Shown: positions 28,889 to 38,235 of the stretch, in pieces | How the letters are laid out: every line of letters starts with the position of its first letter | Position numbering within the stretch: position 1 is the stretch's first letter | DNA from: Cellulophaga baltica | Lineage (GTDB): Bacteria > Bacteroidota > Bacteroidia > Flavobacteriales > Flavobacteriaceae | Direction: 5' to 3' | Length of the DNA: 64,000 nucleotides | Assembly: GCF_900102165.1 (NCBI RefSeq) | Contig: NZ_FNBD01000002.1 | Coordinates: 124,001-188,000 of the forward strand | Made by a program: the position numbers and the translations under genes | The notes under the pieces: generated by a model | The model's database searches: none | What the model was told of the DNA's origin: nothing | The model's input: the letters and a program-made list of their open reading frames with translations, nothing else

Positions 28889-30415
28889 TTAATATTGATT
28901 GGCATGCTCGTAATCTCCAATCCTATGAAACACATTTCGCTTTAAAGGGATTTGCATTCCGTTTGTATTTTCTAACCAGTCATACAAACTATTGGCAAAA
29001 TCTTTAATCAATGGTTGCAGTTTTGGATCATCAATTAAATTGACAATTTCATTGGGATCATTTTCAATATCATACAACTCATTCGTATCCCAAATACCAT
29101 TATATCTTATGTATTTGTATTTATCTGTTCTAACTCCAAAAACTGTTGGCGTCATCGGAAAATCATATTCAAAATAGTATTCATAAAATATTTTATCGCG
29201 CCACTTGGTTTCATCTCCTTGTAGTAATTGCACAAAAGATTTCCCAGGCATATATGTTGGTTTTTCTAAGCCTGCGCAATCTAAAATTGTTGGTGCTATA
29301 TCTACATTTTGCACCATTTTTTCAACGGTTTTTCCTCCTTCAAATAATTCAGGACAACGTACCAACATGGGCACCTTTACAGACTCTTCATAAAAATGAC
29401 GTTTGTCTATAAGTCCGTGTTCTCCCCAACTAAAACCATTATCACCCATATAAATAACCATGGTAGACTCCTCTAATCCATTTGCTTTTAGCCAATCAAA
29501 TAGCGTACCCACACTATCATCAACTCCCATTAAGGTTTCACAATAGCGTTGCACTAAATCATCAAAAGTTCCGTCGGCAGTACCATGATACATGTAATCT
29601 ACCCCATGCCAACTATCCCGTTGTCTCTTCACCCAATCTGGCCAGTTTAATTTTTTATACTCAGACCCAATTGTTTGGGTGTAACTATCTGGCTTGTCAA
29701 TCTTTTTACCCGCATACATACCTTCATGACGTTTGGCAGGAAAAAACATAGCGTGCACCGCTTTATGCGATAAATACATAAAAAAGGGTTTATTTTGATC
29801 TCTATGATCCAACCAGTCTACCGCATGATCAGTTAACAAATCTGTCACATAGGTCTCTTCATCATACTGCGTATTTTTACCATTAATATTTAAGTTTGGT
29901 GCGTAATAATCTCCTTGACCTGCAAAGCTTTCCCAATGATCAAAACCGGGTCTTGGACTATCATTATGGTCGCCCATATACCATTTACCAAAGAAGGACG
30001 TTTGGTACCCCGCCTTTTGTAAATATTGAGGAAAGAATGTTAAATCACCAGGGTTGGGAGCCACATTATCTACAATGGTATGTACATGTGAATATTGCCC
30101 GGTTAGAATGCTTGCCCTACTTGGCGAACATAAGGAGGTGGTAACAAAAGCATTTTTCATATGTGCTCCTTCACTTGCCATCCTGTCTAAATTGGGCGTT
30201 TTTAACCAAGGAACTTTTCCTGTAAACCCCATAAAATCATTCCGATGATCATCTGTTAAAATGAAAATAACATTACGCGGTTTTTTCCCCTTCTGCTTTT
30301 TCAATTTTAAGTTATTTGTTTTTTTAACTTGTTGAAAACTAAATATTTCCGTTGGCTTCCCTACTAAGAAAATTAGTATTATTAAAGCTGATTTAAAATT
30401 CTTAAAAACTTTCAT
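28889..30415 (-). CDS. Formylglycine-dependent sulfatase (S1 family)
   Basis: A 508-residue secreted sulfatase. The FGly motif is C96-S-P-S-R followed by ASILTGQYS; the metal site is ILTDDHRNDF at about residue 52, and GKWYMGDH and MGDNGFSWGEHG are further core motifs. The DDHRND variant and SLCSPSRA resemble the S1 group with iduronate/N-acetylglucosamine-6-sulfatase-like members. The leader is hydrophobic but with no clear lipobox. It is the only one of the four sulfatases outside the 2821-11666 cluster and is followed by GH97 upstream at 10 bases, so it belongs to the same transcript. Confidence 0.92.
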   Translation of the reverse strand: MKVFKNFKSALIILIFLVGKPTEIFSFQQVKKTNNLKLKKQKGKKPRNVIFILTDDHRNDFMGFTGKVPWLKTPNLDRMASEGAHMKNAFVTTSLCSPSRASILTGQYSHVHTIVDNVAPNPGDLTFFPQYLQKAGYQTSFFGKWYMGDHNDSPRPGFDHWESFAGQGDYYAPNLNINGKNTQYDEETYVTDLLTDHAVDWLDHRDQNKPFFMYLSHKAVHAMFFPAKRHEGMYAGKKIDKPDSYTQTIGSEYKKLNWPDWVKRQRDSWHGVDYMYHGTADGTFDDLVQRYCETLMGVDDSVGTLFDWLKANGLEESTMVIYMGDNGFSWGEHGLIDKRHFYEESVKVPMLVRCPELFEGGKTVEKMVQNVDIAPTILDCAGLEKPTYMPGKSFVQLLQGDETKWRDKIFYEYYFEYDFPMTPTVFGVRTDKYKYIRYNGIWDTNELYDIENDPNEIVNLIDDPKLQPLIKDFANSLYDWLENTNGMQIPLKRNVFHRIGDYEHANQY

Positions 30416-30425
30416 AATCCGCGTA

Positions 30426-32408
30426 TTATTTGTTTGTTGTTATGTGTATTGCAAAGCCATTATTGGCTTTAACCGCTAGGTACTTAATAGTCTCTCTTGT
30501 AATGTCAAAATCTTCAATTTTCACTTTTGTTCGTGTTTCCACAAGCGCATCATCGGTATAAAACCGGGCTTTAAATGGCTGTCCTTTTGCTAAAAAAGAA
30601 AAATCTAAAACTATATTCCGAGGTTTTACCCCATTAATTCCTCCAATAAACCAATCTGATCCTTTCCTTCTGGCGATGACCCCAATTTCTCCAATTTTAG
30701 CTTCTAAAACGATGGTTTCATCCCAAGTGGTAGGCACATTGTCAAAGAACTCTAATTCTGGCTCGTTACCGATATGCCTTGTATCTCCCCACAAACCATC
30801 TTTTTTATCTGGTGATGCTGCTGGTTTATCATACCAATATAAAAATTGAAGTGGACTGAAAATACAAACCGTTTTGGCCAGTTGAGAAGCGTGAGAACCC
30901 ATTTCATCAACTCTAGAATTATAATAACAAACTGTATTGTCAGAAGCTCCGGCAAGCGTGCGTGTAAACATACTAACCAACGTATGAGCATTAGGCACTG
31001 TTTCCTCATCACCACGAATCCCTTCTTGCGTTAGAAAATTTGGATAGGTTCTAGAAAAGCCTGTAGGCCTATATTCATCATGCACATCTATGATCATTTC
31101 ATATTCGGCTGCTTTTTTAACCGCTTCATGCAACCAAGCCGTAGCATCTTGGTCTCCAACCCGAACAAAGCCATATTTAATCCCGGCTACGCCCCACTTT
31201 TTTAACAAGGGCAATACGTCATCGATTTGTTTTTCTAAAGCACGACGATTTATATACAGTATCAATCCAATTCCTTTTTCTCTGCCGTATGCGGTAACCG
31301 CTTCCATATCTAGAGGGCCTTTTGATCTTTTTGGATCTAAGGTTACCGTCATGGCATCTGAGCTATTTTTCATCTCATCACCATACCAGCCTGCATCAAA
31401 CATGATATATTGCATGTTATGTGCAGCTACAAAATCAATAGCTGCATAAGCCCCTTCTGTAGTAAGTGTCGTTTCTCGTAATACCTTCCCTGGTTTTATC
31501 CAAGACTCGTCTGTAATTTCAGAAGGATCATTTAAGTTTTGAATGATATAATTATTGGTCAATAACTCCCCCTCATTTTTAGCCATCATTACCACTCTCC
31601 AAGGAGATTGAAAAGGTAATTTTTTATGCACCTTAGCCCCTGCTTCTTCCCGTTTAGAAATAATAGCACCCGTAATTGTGTCTTGCTTTTGATCGCTCAT
31701 TCTACCATCCAAACTTGATAAAATACTGTAAGTAGCACTTGTTCCTTTCTCAAAACTTAATCTAGCATAATCTACCAACTTCGCTTCGGCTAGCGCAATT
31801 ATTAAACGATCACTAATTTCAACCACCAAAGGACGTTCAACACCTTTTTGTAACTGACTTATGGGTATTTTTTTATACTCCCCTTGAGCCGTAAGTACTC
31901 CTGGTCCGCGTTTTGGGGTGGACCATACTTGATAATCTTCTTTGAAATTGTAATGAATATTCTCCGCTAAGGCCACTTCTGTAATATGATCTTGTTTCGG
32001 AATCTCATAGGAAAATGCGAGTCCCTCATCGTAGGCTCTGCAAATAATAGTAATTTTAGCATCACCTTTCTTAAGTTGTACTTTAAGCTCATTGTAGTGA
32101 TCAGGTATCGTACTTAATTCTGCAAAATTTGATTTCCATTTGTTTTCAATAGTTGTATTTTCAACTTTTAGAACCGCTAACTTACCGTCAAAATTAATAT
32201 CGTTTGAAATCAGTTCAAGAGTAGAAGGTAATAAAACTTCCTGTCCGTCATACGACATAGAAAAACCAATACCTTTTTCTGGTAATAGTGTAAACGTATT
32301 TTTTCCGTTAGGTGATGTTACATCAATAGCTGTACTGCTATCGCATGCCGTAAGAGATACCATTAAAATGGTGCCTAAAAGAAAAGCCTTGGTCCTAATA
32401 AAATTCAT
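30426..32408 (-). CDS. GH97 glycosidase (alpha-galactosidase or alpha-glucosidase), lipoprotein
   Basis: A 660-residue protein with lipobox LTAC (Cys22). N-terminal beta-sandwich (SPNGKNTFTLLPEKGIGFSM), TIM barrel with YIMFDAGWYGDEM, GIKYGFVRVGDQD, IIDVHDEYRPTGFSRTYPN and LTQEGIRGDEE, and a C-terminal beta domain. This is a full-length GH97. Retaining members carry a nucleophile Asp in the GIK.DF segment; here that position reads GIKYGF, so from memory the inverting type with Glu base residues is more likely, but this needs alignment. It probably acts on alpha-linked galactose or glucose branches. The neighbouring upstream gap of 189 bases may hold a promoter. Confidence 0.9.
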   Translation of the reverse strand: MNFIRTKAFLLGTILMVSLTACDSSTAIDVTSPNGKNTFTLLPEKGIGFSMSYDGQEVLLPSTLELISNDINFDGKLAVLKVENTTIENKWKSNFAELSTIPDHYNELKVQLKKGDAKITIICRAYDEGLAFSYEIPKQDHITEVALAENIHYNFKEDYQVWSTPKRGPGVLTAQGEYKKIPISQLQKGVERPLVVEISDRLIIALAEAKLVDYARLSFEKGTSATYSILSSLDGRMSDQKQDTITGAIISKREEAGAKVHKKLPFQSPWRVVMMAKNEGELLTNNYIIQNLNDPSEITDESWIKPGKVLRETTLTTEGAYAAIDFVAAHNMQYIMFDAGWYGDEMKNSSDAMTVTLDPKRSKGPLDMEAVTAYGREKGIGLILYINRRALEKQIDDVLPLLKKWGVAGIKYGFVRVGDQDATAWLHEAVKKAAEYEMIIDVHDEYRPTGFSRTYPNFLTQEGIRGDEETVPNAHTLVSMFTRTLAGASDNTVCYYNSRVDEMGSHASQLAKTVCIFSPLQFLYWYDKPAASPDKKDGLWGDTRHIGNEPELEFFDNVPTTWDETIVLEAKIGEIGVIARRKGSDWFIGGINGVKPRNIVLDFSFLAKGQPFKARFYTDDALVETRTKVKIEDFDITRETIKYLAVKANNGFAIHITTNK

Positions 32409-32597
32409 ACAGCGCGTTTATTTTCTTAAAGTTTTTACGATAAAGTGACCTTTATTCCTACCTTGAGTTTTCCTTATGCTAAATCTACATATGAGTTCAC
32501 CATTGCATATGGCATTATAGCCCATGGATATGGACAAGTTACCCGTAAAGCCAATTTTAGCTTTAGATGGAGTAGAAAACCTTAAGAACTATTTTAA

Positions 32598-33428
32598 TTA
32601 TTTGGTTTGTTCTTTACTTTTTTGAAAAAAATCATTAAAAAAAAGCATTTGATATTTTATAGAATTCCTCCAATATTCATTGGTATGACCTCCTGGCCTT
32701 TCAATGTAATCATGAGGTATATTTCGTTCCAGAAGTTTTTGATGCAACCTTAAGTTTGCATTGTAAAAGAAATCATCCACTCCACAGTCTATCAAAAAAT
32801 CTAAATTTTCACCGTTTAACAGATTTGTTAAATTAATTACGGTATGTTTTTCCCACGCTTCAGGAGCATTGGCATATTCTCCCAAGCGTTTGGCAATATC
32901 CCATTGCAAAGGAAACGGTCTAATATCTACTCCACCACTCATACTAGCAGCGGCTCCCCAAATATCTGAGTGTCTAAATGCTAAATATAAAGCACCGTGG
33001 CCTCCCATACTATACCCTGTGATAGCCCTATATTCAGCATTTGGCACTGTATCATACTTTTTATCTATTTTAGATACCAACTCATCAACGATATAGGTTT
33101 CATATTTCATACTATCATCAACTGGGCTATCAAAATACCAACTCGTTTTATCGCCATCAGGGCAAACTACAATAACATTATATAAGTCAGCATACTGCTC
33201 TAGCTCAGGAGCTTTTTCTAACCACGATTTATGATTACCTCCTGCGCCATGCAATAGATAAACTACATTATAGCGTAGCTCTTTTTTTTGATAAGAATCT
33301 GGAGTAATCACCAAATTTTTAATCTTCTTACGCATTGATTTACTAGAAACCACTAGTGTATCTATCTTTGCTGCCAATAGGCCTAACGAGAAAAAAAATG
33401 CAATTAAAAAGCTTAAAAATTTAAACAT
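32598..33428 (-). CDS. Secreted esterase D-type alpha/beta-hydrolase (CE1-like)
   Basis: A 276-residue protein with signal peptide (about 1-20, ending LLAA). Motifs are VVYLLHGAGGNHKSW, GYSMGGHGA (nucleophile S140) and RPGGHTNEYW (H248), with the acid likely D218 or D219. This is the esterase D/tributyrin esterase fold that includes carbohydrate esterase family 1. It ends the enzyme array next to the SP sugar transporter, 4 bases away. It is the fourth esterase in the locus, and a role in deacylating the glycan or its oligomers is likely. Confidence 0.87.
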   Translation of the reverse strand: MFKFLSFLIAFFFSLGLLAAKIDTLVVSSKSMRKKIKNLVITPDSYQKKELRYNVVYLLHGAGGNHKSWLEKAPELEQYADLYNVIVVCPDGDKTSWYFDSPVDDSMKYETYIVDELVSKIDKKYDTVPNAEYRAITGYSMGGHGALYLAFRHSDIWGAAASMSGGVDIRPFPLQWDIAKRLGEYANAPEAWEKHTVINLTNLLNGENLDFLIDCGVDDFFYNANLRLHQKLLERNIPHDYIERPGGHTNEYWRNSIKYQMLFFNDFFQKSKEQTK

Positions 33429-33432
33429 GCTA

Positions 33433-34764
33433 TTATCCTTTTTTTCTTAAAATTTCAACTTCTAATTCTTCTAGAGTTTTCCCTTTTGTTTCTGGCATCA
33501 GGAACATAACAAACAATAATTGGAACACCATCATTACTGCAAAAATTAAAAACACGACTCCTGCTCCCACCATATGATGTTGAAACAAGTAAGGTATTAA
33601 AGAAGGAATAAGCGCTGCTAAAATCCAATGCACAGAACTTCCAAAAGACTGGCCCGATGCTCGTAAGTGATTTGGAAAAATTTCTGAAATAAAAACCCAG
33701 ATTACCGCACCTTGCCCTATAGCATGTGCTGCTATAAATAAAAACAAGAAAATAGGTACTGCTAACCCTGTCCAACTATAAAAGAAAGCAGCAGATACAA
33801 GTCCTAATGAAATAATATACCCCACCGAACCTACATACATTAAGGTTTTTCTTCCTACTCTATCAATTAAAAAAACACCTAATAATGTGAATACTAAATT
33901 AGTAACACCAATACCAACACTGCTTAATAATGCTGTACTCTCTCCTAAACCAGCTTCTTCAAAGATTCTAGGAGCATAATATAGAAAGGCGTTTATTCCT
34001 GAAAATTGATTGAAAAAAGCAATCATAAAGGCTAATACTAATGGAAATCTATATTTTTTAATAAAAATGGTCTCTGATTTATCACTTTTCTCAGAGTGTT
34101 GATTCATCGCTGCTATTTGAGCATCTACATCTGCATTTGGGTCTATTAATTGTAATACTTTTTTTGCTTCTGAAATTCTCGATTTTGATAACAACCAACG
34201 AGGGCTTTTGGGAACCTTTATTGCAAATAATATATATACTACTGCGGGTATAGCTTCTACACCTAGCATCCACCTCCAAGCATTTTCCCCTATACCACTC
34301 AATAAATAATTAGATAAAAAAGCTATTAATATTCCGAATACAATATTGAACTGATACAAGGCTACAAGCCTACCTCTATCCTTGGCAGGAGCAATCTCTG
34401 AGATATAAGCTGGGGCAGCAATCGTAGATGCACCAACACCAATACCACCAATAAATCTAAATAAGGCAAATACATAAGGATCATTAGACAATGCTGAGCC
34501 TACAGCAGAGACCGCAAATAAAACTCCAATGGCAATTAACGTATTTTTACGCCCGTATTTATTTGTTGGAAAACCACCAAAGATGGCACCAACAACAGTA
34601 CCCCAAAGGGCCATACCCATAACCACCCAACCATGAAAGGTATCTGATGACTCCCAGAGAAGTTGTAATTTTTTATCTGCTCCAGAGATAACGACAACAT
34701 CAAAACCAAAAAGGAACCCTGCTAAAGCTGCTGTGATTGACCATAATAAAATTCTTTTGCTCAT
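33433..34764 (-). CDS. MFS sugar porter (SP family, XylE/GalP-like)
   Basis: A 443-residue inner-membrane protein with 12 predicted helices. Sugar-porter family signatures are present: GRKNTLIAIG after helix 2, DRGRLVALYQ, PKSPRWLLSK before the central loop, GRKTLMYVG, SEIFPNHLRASGQS and PETKGKTLEELE at the C-terminus. The family takes up xylose, galactose, glucose or arabinose by proton symport. It is the first gene of the minus-strand array, divergent from the AraC regulator, and likely imports a neutral sugar released by the periplasmic enzymes. The L-fucose transporter FucP is separate, at 40753. Confidence 0.93.
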   Translation of the reverse strand: MSKRILLWSITAALAGFLFGFDVVVISGADKKLQLLWESSDTFHGWVVMGMALWGTVVGAIFGGFPTNKYGRKNTLIAIGVLFAVSAVGSALSNDPYVFALFRFIGGIGVGASTIAAPAYISEIAPAKDRGRLVALYQFNIVFGILIAFLSNYLLSGIGENAWRWMLGVEAIPAVVYILFAIKVPKSPRWLLSKSRISEAKKVLQLIDPNADVDAQIAAMNQHSEKSDKSETIFIKKYRFPLVLAFMIAFFNQFSGINAFLYYAPRIFEEAGLGESTALLSSVGIGVTNLVFTLLGVFLIDRVGRKTLMYVGSVGYIISLGLVSAAFFYSWTGLAVPIFLFLFIAAHAIGQGAVIWVFISEIFPNHLRASGQSFGSSVHWILAALIPSLIPYLFQHHMVGAGVVFLIFAVMMVFQLLFVMFLMPETKGKTLEELEVEILRKKG

Positions 34765-35122
34765 AATTCAAGTTGGTTATTGACTAATTTTCGCTATAAT
34801 TAATCGTGGTTTCAAATATTGTGATTAAAGCAATTTTTAGCTTCAACAATAATAAAATGAAAAAGAAATTTAGGGTATTAATTATGATTCAAAAGCTATA
34901 AATTATACCTCTATGCGCTATTTTACTTCAAAATTATGCTAAGAAAAGTCCGATTGAATTCAACAGATTCCCATAATTTAATAAAGATCACTTTTTGAAT
35001 GATACCTTTTAAAAAACAGCCCTATCACCTTAATAATTTTTAATTGAAACCCTAAAATATATCAATTATTCATACTTTTAAAGTTTATTTGATACGAATT
35101 ATTGAATTTAAGCGAACTATTT
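34765..35122. other. Divergent intergenic region between sugar porter and AraC regulator
   Basis: A 358-base AT-rich stretch between two divergent genes. It must hold the promoters of both units. On the minus strand a TAATTTTG -7-like box lies at 34929-34936, but it is far from the sugar porter start and lacks a well-spaced -33 TTG. No long inverted repeat or RNA gene was seen. Confidence 0.4.
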
Positions 35123-36016
35123 ATGAAGCTTCATTTTTTAAACAGATCTAACAAAGAGCACAAATCACTTACCGTATCACATAGTATTTATGACAACTTT
35201 TTAAAGGTATGGCACTATCACGAAGAACTTGAACTTGTGTTTATTGAAAAAAGTTCGGGAATGCGTTTTGTGGGAGATAGTATCGAAAAATTTTACAGTG
35301 GTGATGTTGTTTTAATTGGAAAAAACCTGCCCCATATGTGGCTGAATGAAGACAAATATTTTCAGAAGGATGCTACACTTAAAGCAGAAGCTATTTCTGT
35401 TCATTTTAAAAAAGATTTTCTAGGGGATAAATTTTTAAATGTCCCTGAAACGGAACAAATTGCCGACCTCTTACATCTTGCCGTTCGTGGAATTAAATTT
35501 AATAATCTAAGTGAAAAATTAATCCAAAATTTAAAGTCACTAGCGAAATTAGATGATACAACGCAAATTATTTCGTTGCTAGAAATACTCAATCAATTAT
35601 CAAAACACAACAACTACACGCTGTTATCCAGCAGTGGTTTCTTAAACAGTTTTCACAAAACAGAAAACAAACGATTGGATAAAATTTATGAATACGTTTT
35701 TCAAAATTTTAATACTCCTATGAGTTCAGGAGATGTTGCTGAGAATATAGGAATGAACAAATCTGCCTTTAGTCGCTTTTTCAAAAAAATACATCGCAAA
35801 CCTTTCACAAAATATCTCAATGAGATACGAATAGGATATGCATGTAAGTTACTTATAGAAAATAAAGAAAGTATCACATCCATAGCCTATTTATGTGGGT
35901 TCAATAATATCTCTAACTTCAACAGACAATTTAAGCTGATTAAAAATAGTTCTCCTTCTTCCTATTTAGAATTTTACAGTAAAAACAAAACAGAAGGCAA
36001 AAAAAGTATTGAATAA
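35123..36016 (+). CDS. AraC-family transcriptional regulator
   Basis: A 297-residue protein counted from the ATG at 35123; a TTG at 35102 would add seven residues, but the ATG-initiated MKLHFLNRS start fits AraC relatives better. An N-terminal cupin-like sensor region (WHYHEELELVFIEKSSG, GDVVLIGKNLPHMW) is followed by a C-terminal double helix-turn-helix (residues about 195-295: MSSGDVAENIGMNKSAFSRF, then ITSIAYLCGFNNISNFNRQF). It is divergent from the sugar porter and directly precedes the L-fucose operon, so it probably activates that operon and perhaps the enzyme array in response to a sugar or pathway intermediate. No hybrid two-component regulator was found in the window. Confidence 0.92.
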   Translation: MKLHFLNRSNKEHKSLTVSHSIYDNFLKVWHYHEELELVFIEKSSGMRFVGDSIEKFYSGDVVLIGKNLPHMWLNEDKYFQKDATLKAEAISVHFKKDFLGDKFLNVPETEQIADLLHLAVRGIKFNNLSEKLIQNLKSLAKLDDTTQIISLLEILNQLSKHNNYTLLSSSGFLNSFHKTENKRLDKIYEYVFQNFNTPMSSGDVAENIGMNKSAFSRFFKKIHRKPFTKYLNEIRIGYACKLLIENKESITSIAYLCGFNNISNFNRQFKLIKNSSPSSYLEFYSKNKTEGKKSIE

Positions 36017-36041
36017 AGTGTTTTTTTAGGTGGTTTTCATG

Positions 36042-36077
36042 GCTTATGCCGCCTAATTTTGCTTCATAAGCAAAATT
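36042..36077 (+). promoter_or_regulatory. Overlapping inverted repeats just before the L-fuconate dehydratase start
   Basis: GCTTATG at 36042-36048 pairs with CATAAGC at 36065-36071, and AATTTTGC at 36055-36062 pairs with GCAAAATT at 36070-36077. The two pairings exclude each other because they share bases. The second ends three bases before the ATG. A TAATTTTG match to the Bacteroidetes -7 box lies at 36054-36061 but no good -33 TTG is seen. It could be the AraC operator, a terminator of the AraC gene, or a leader with two alternative folds. Confidence 0.4.
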
Positions 36078-36080
36078 TAA

Positions 36081-37409
36081 ATGGCTACACCTATACTTAT
36101 TACGGACATTGAAACAAGAGATGTTCGTTTTCCCACAAGCAAATCATTAGATGGCTCTGACGCCATGAATCCTGATCCTGATTATTCAGCTGCCTATGTG
36201 ATTTTAAAAACAAATCACCCCGAAGGTATCGAAGGTCATGGACTTACATTTACGATTGGAAGAGGAAATGAATTGTGTGTTGCGGCAATCAATTCTATTG
36301 CGCCTTTAATTACAGGTAAATCTTTAGAATCTTTCACCAAAAACATGGGGGCATTTTGGAAGATGATTACTGGCGACAGCCAATTAAGGTGGCTAGGTCC
36401 TGAAAAAGGAGTGATACATTTAGCTACGGGAGCTATTGTAAATGCTGTTTGGGATTTATATGCCAAAGTGGAGAAAAAACCTCTTTGGAAACTTCTAGCA
36501 GATATGAGTCCTGAAGAATTAGTGAGCTGCGTAGATTTCACCTACATCACTGATGCTATAACTCCTGAAGAAGCTTTAGCGCTTCTTAAAAATAAATCTG
36601 CATCTAAACAAGAAAGAATAGCCCACCTAGAACAAAACGGATACCCTGCCTATACTACATCTGCTGGCTGGTTAGGGTATTCTGATGATAAAATGAGACG
36701 CTTATGCCGTGAAGCAAAAGCATCAGGTTTTAAACACATGAAAATTAAGGTGGGATCAGATCTTCAAGATGATATGCGCAGAGCTGCAATCATAAGAGAA
36801 GAAATTGGTGATGACCTTAAATTAATGATGGATGCCAATCAGAAATGGGACGTTGACGAAGCTATTACCAACATGGAACAATTGAAAAAATTTAATCCTT
36901 GGTGGATAGAAGAACCTACGAGTCCTGATGATATTCTTGGTCATGCTACCATCGCTAAAGCCGTTACCCCAATTTTGGTAGCTACTGGAGAACATTGTCA
37001 AAATAGAGTGATGTTTAAGCAACTCATGCAGGCTGGTGCTATAGGTATTTGCCAAATAGATAGTTGTAGAGTTGGCGGGGTTAATGAGATATTAGCTATC
37101 TTGTTAATGGCCGCTAAATTTAAAATTCCAGTATGTCCACATGCTGGCGGAGTAGGCTTATGTGAATATGTTCAACACCTTTCAATGATAGATTACATTG
37201 CGATAAGTGGAAGTTTAGACGATAGAATAATTGAATATGTAGATCACTTACACGAACATTTTTACGACCCTGTAATCCTGAAAAATGGCGCTTATATGCC
37301 TCCTAAATTACCTGGCTATAGCATCACAATGAAAGAAGAATCTATAAAAGACTATAGCTTTCCTAATGGAAAAATTTGGTCTAATGAAACGACAAAAACA
37401 GCGCTTTAA
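36081..37409 (+). CDS. L-fuconate dehydratase (enolase superfamily)
   Basis: A 442-residue cytoplasmic enzyme converting L-fuconate to 2-keto-3-deoxy-L-fuconate. The catalytic set of the characterised Xanthomonas enzyme is present at a constant offset: K221 and K223 (MKIKVG), D251 and N253 (MMDANQKWD), E277 (WWIEEP), E304 (TGEH) and H354 (CPHAGG). The N-terminal capping domain is complete and the length is normal for the family. It is the first gene of the fucose operon, and its TAA overlaps the ATG of the next gene by one base, indicating translational coupling. Confidence 0.96.
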   Translation: MATPILITDIETRDVRFPTSKSLDGSDAMNPDPDYSAAYVILKTNHPEGIEGHGLTFTIGRGNELCVAAINSIAPLITGKSLESFTKNMGAFWKMITGDSQLRWLGPEKGVIHLATGAIVNAVWDLYAKVEKKPLWKLLADMSPEELVSCVDFTYITDAITPEEALALLKNKSASKQERIAHLEQNGYPAYTTSAGWLGYSDDKMRRLCREAKASGFKHMKIKVGSDLQDDMRRAAIIREEIGDDLKLMMDANQKWDVDEAITNMEQLKKFNPWWIEEPTSPDDILGHATIAKAVTPILVATGEHCQNRVMFKQLMQAGAIGICQIDSCRVGGVNEILAILLMAAKFKIPVCPHAGGVGLCEYVQHLSMIDYIAISGSLDDRIIEYVDHLHEHFYDPVILKNGAYMPPKLPGYSITMKEESIKDYSFPNGKIWSNETTKTAL

Positions 37410-38185
37410 TGAAATTTAATTTAGACAAGAAAACGGCGATTATAACAGGTGGTGGAAGTGGTATTGGAAAGGCGATTGCTAAAACATTAGCCGAACAAGG
37501 CGCTTTTGTACATATATTAGAATTGCATATTGAAAATGCACTACTCACAAAAAAAGAGATTGAAAATAGCGGAGGAAAAGCTGCGGTACATCAATGTAAT
37601 GTAGTACATCAAAAAGAAGTTATTGCGGTTATTGATGAAATAGCCAAAAATTCTTCAATTGATATTTTAATTAACAATGCAGGTATTGCCCACATTGGTA
37701 ATGTTGAAAATACGCCTGAGGAGGCTTTTGATCGCGTTTACCAAGTGAATGTCAAAGGCGTATACAACTGTATTTATAGTACGATTCCTCATATGAGAAA
37801 AAATAAATCTGGTGTGATCATAAATATGGCATCTATAGCATCATCAGTAGGTATTTCAGATAGGTTTGCCTATTCTATGTCTAAAGGCGCTGCATTAACC
37901 ATGACTTATTCTATTGCAAAAGACTATGTTCAAGACGGCATTAGATGCAACTGTATTTCTCCTGCAAGAATCCATACTCCTTTTGTAGATGGATTTATAA
38001 ACGAAAATTACCCAGACAATAAAGAAGAAATGTTTGAAAAGCTTTCGCAAACACAACCAATAGGTAGAATGGGAATGCCTGAAGAGGTTGCCAATTTAGC
38101 ATTATATTTATGTTCCGATGAAGCTTCTTTTGTAACGGGTACTAACTTTCCTATAGACGGTGGGTTTATAAAATTAAACGGATAA
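37409..38185 (+). CDS. 2-keto-3-deoxy-L-fuconate dehydrogenase (SDR)
   Basis: A 258-residue classical short-chain dehydrogenase: TGGGSGIGKAIA cofactor motif, NNAGIAH, Ser in NMASIAS, YSMSK catalytic Tyr/Lys. The signature SPARIHTPFVDGFINENYP and QPIGRMGMPEEVANLALYL match the 2-keto-3-deoxy-L-fuconate 4-dehydrogenase group. It oxidises the dehydratase product to 2,4-diketo-3-deoxy-L-fuconate with NAD+. Acidic E at position 38 (HILELHIE) fits NAD preference. It begins on the stop codon of the dehydratase gene. The other SDR of the operon, at 39924, better fits L-fucose dehydrogenase. Confidence 0.9.
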   Translation: MKFNLDKKTAIITGGGSGIGKAIAKTLAEQGAFVHILELHIENALLTKKEIENSGGKAAVHQCNVVHQKEVIAVIDEIAKNSSIDILINNAGIAHIGNVENTPEEAFDRVYQVNVKGVYNCIYSTIPHMRKNKSGVIINMASIASSVGISDRFAYSMSKGAALTMTYSIAKDYVQDGIRCNCISPARIHTPFVDGFINENYPDNKEEMFEKLSQTQPIGRMGMPEEVANLALYLCSDEASFVTGTNFPIDGGFIKLNG

Positions 38186-38235
38186 TAATTCATTGTGTAT
38201 TAAAGTAAAAACACAATCATAAAAAATAAAAAAAA

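Noticed and set aside
31090-31449. A 119-codon plus-strand frame inside the GH97 gene
   Set aside because: It is fully overlapped by the GH97 gene, whose motifs are intact, and its own translation shows no domain.
32524-32625. A short plus-strand frame (about 33 codons) between GH97 and the esterase gene
   Set aside because: It overlaps the 3' end of the esterase gene, has no promoter or start signal and resembles nothing known; most likely chance.
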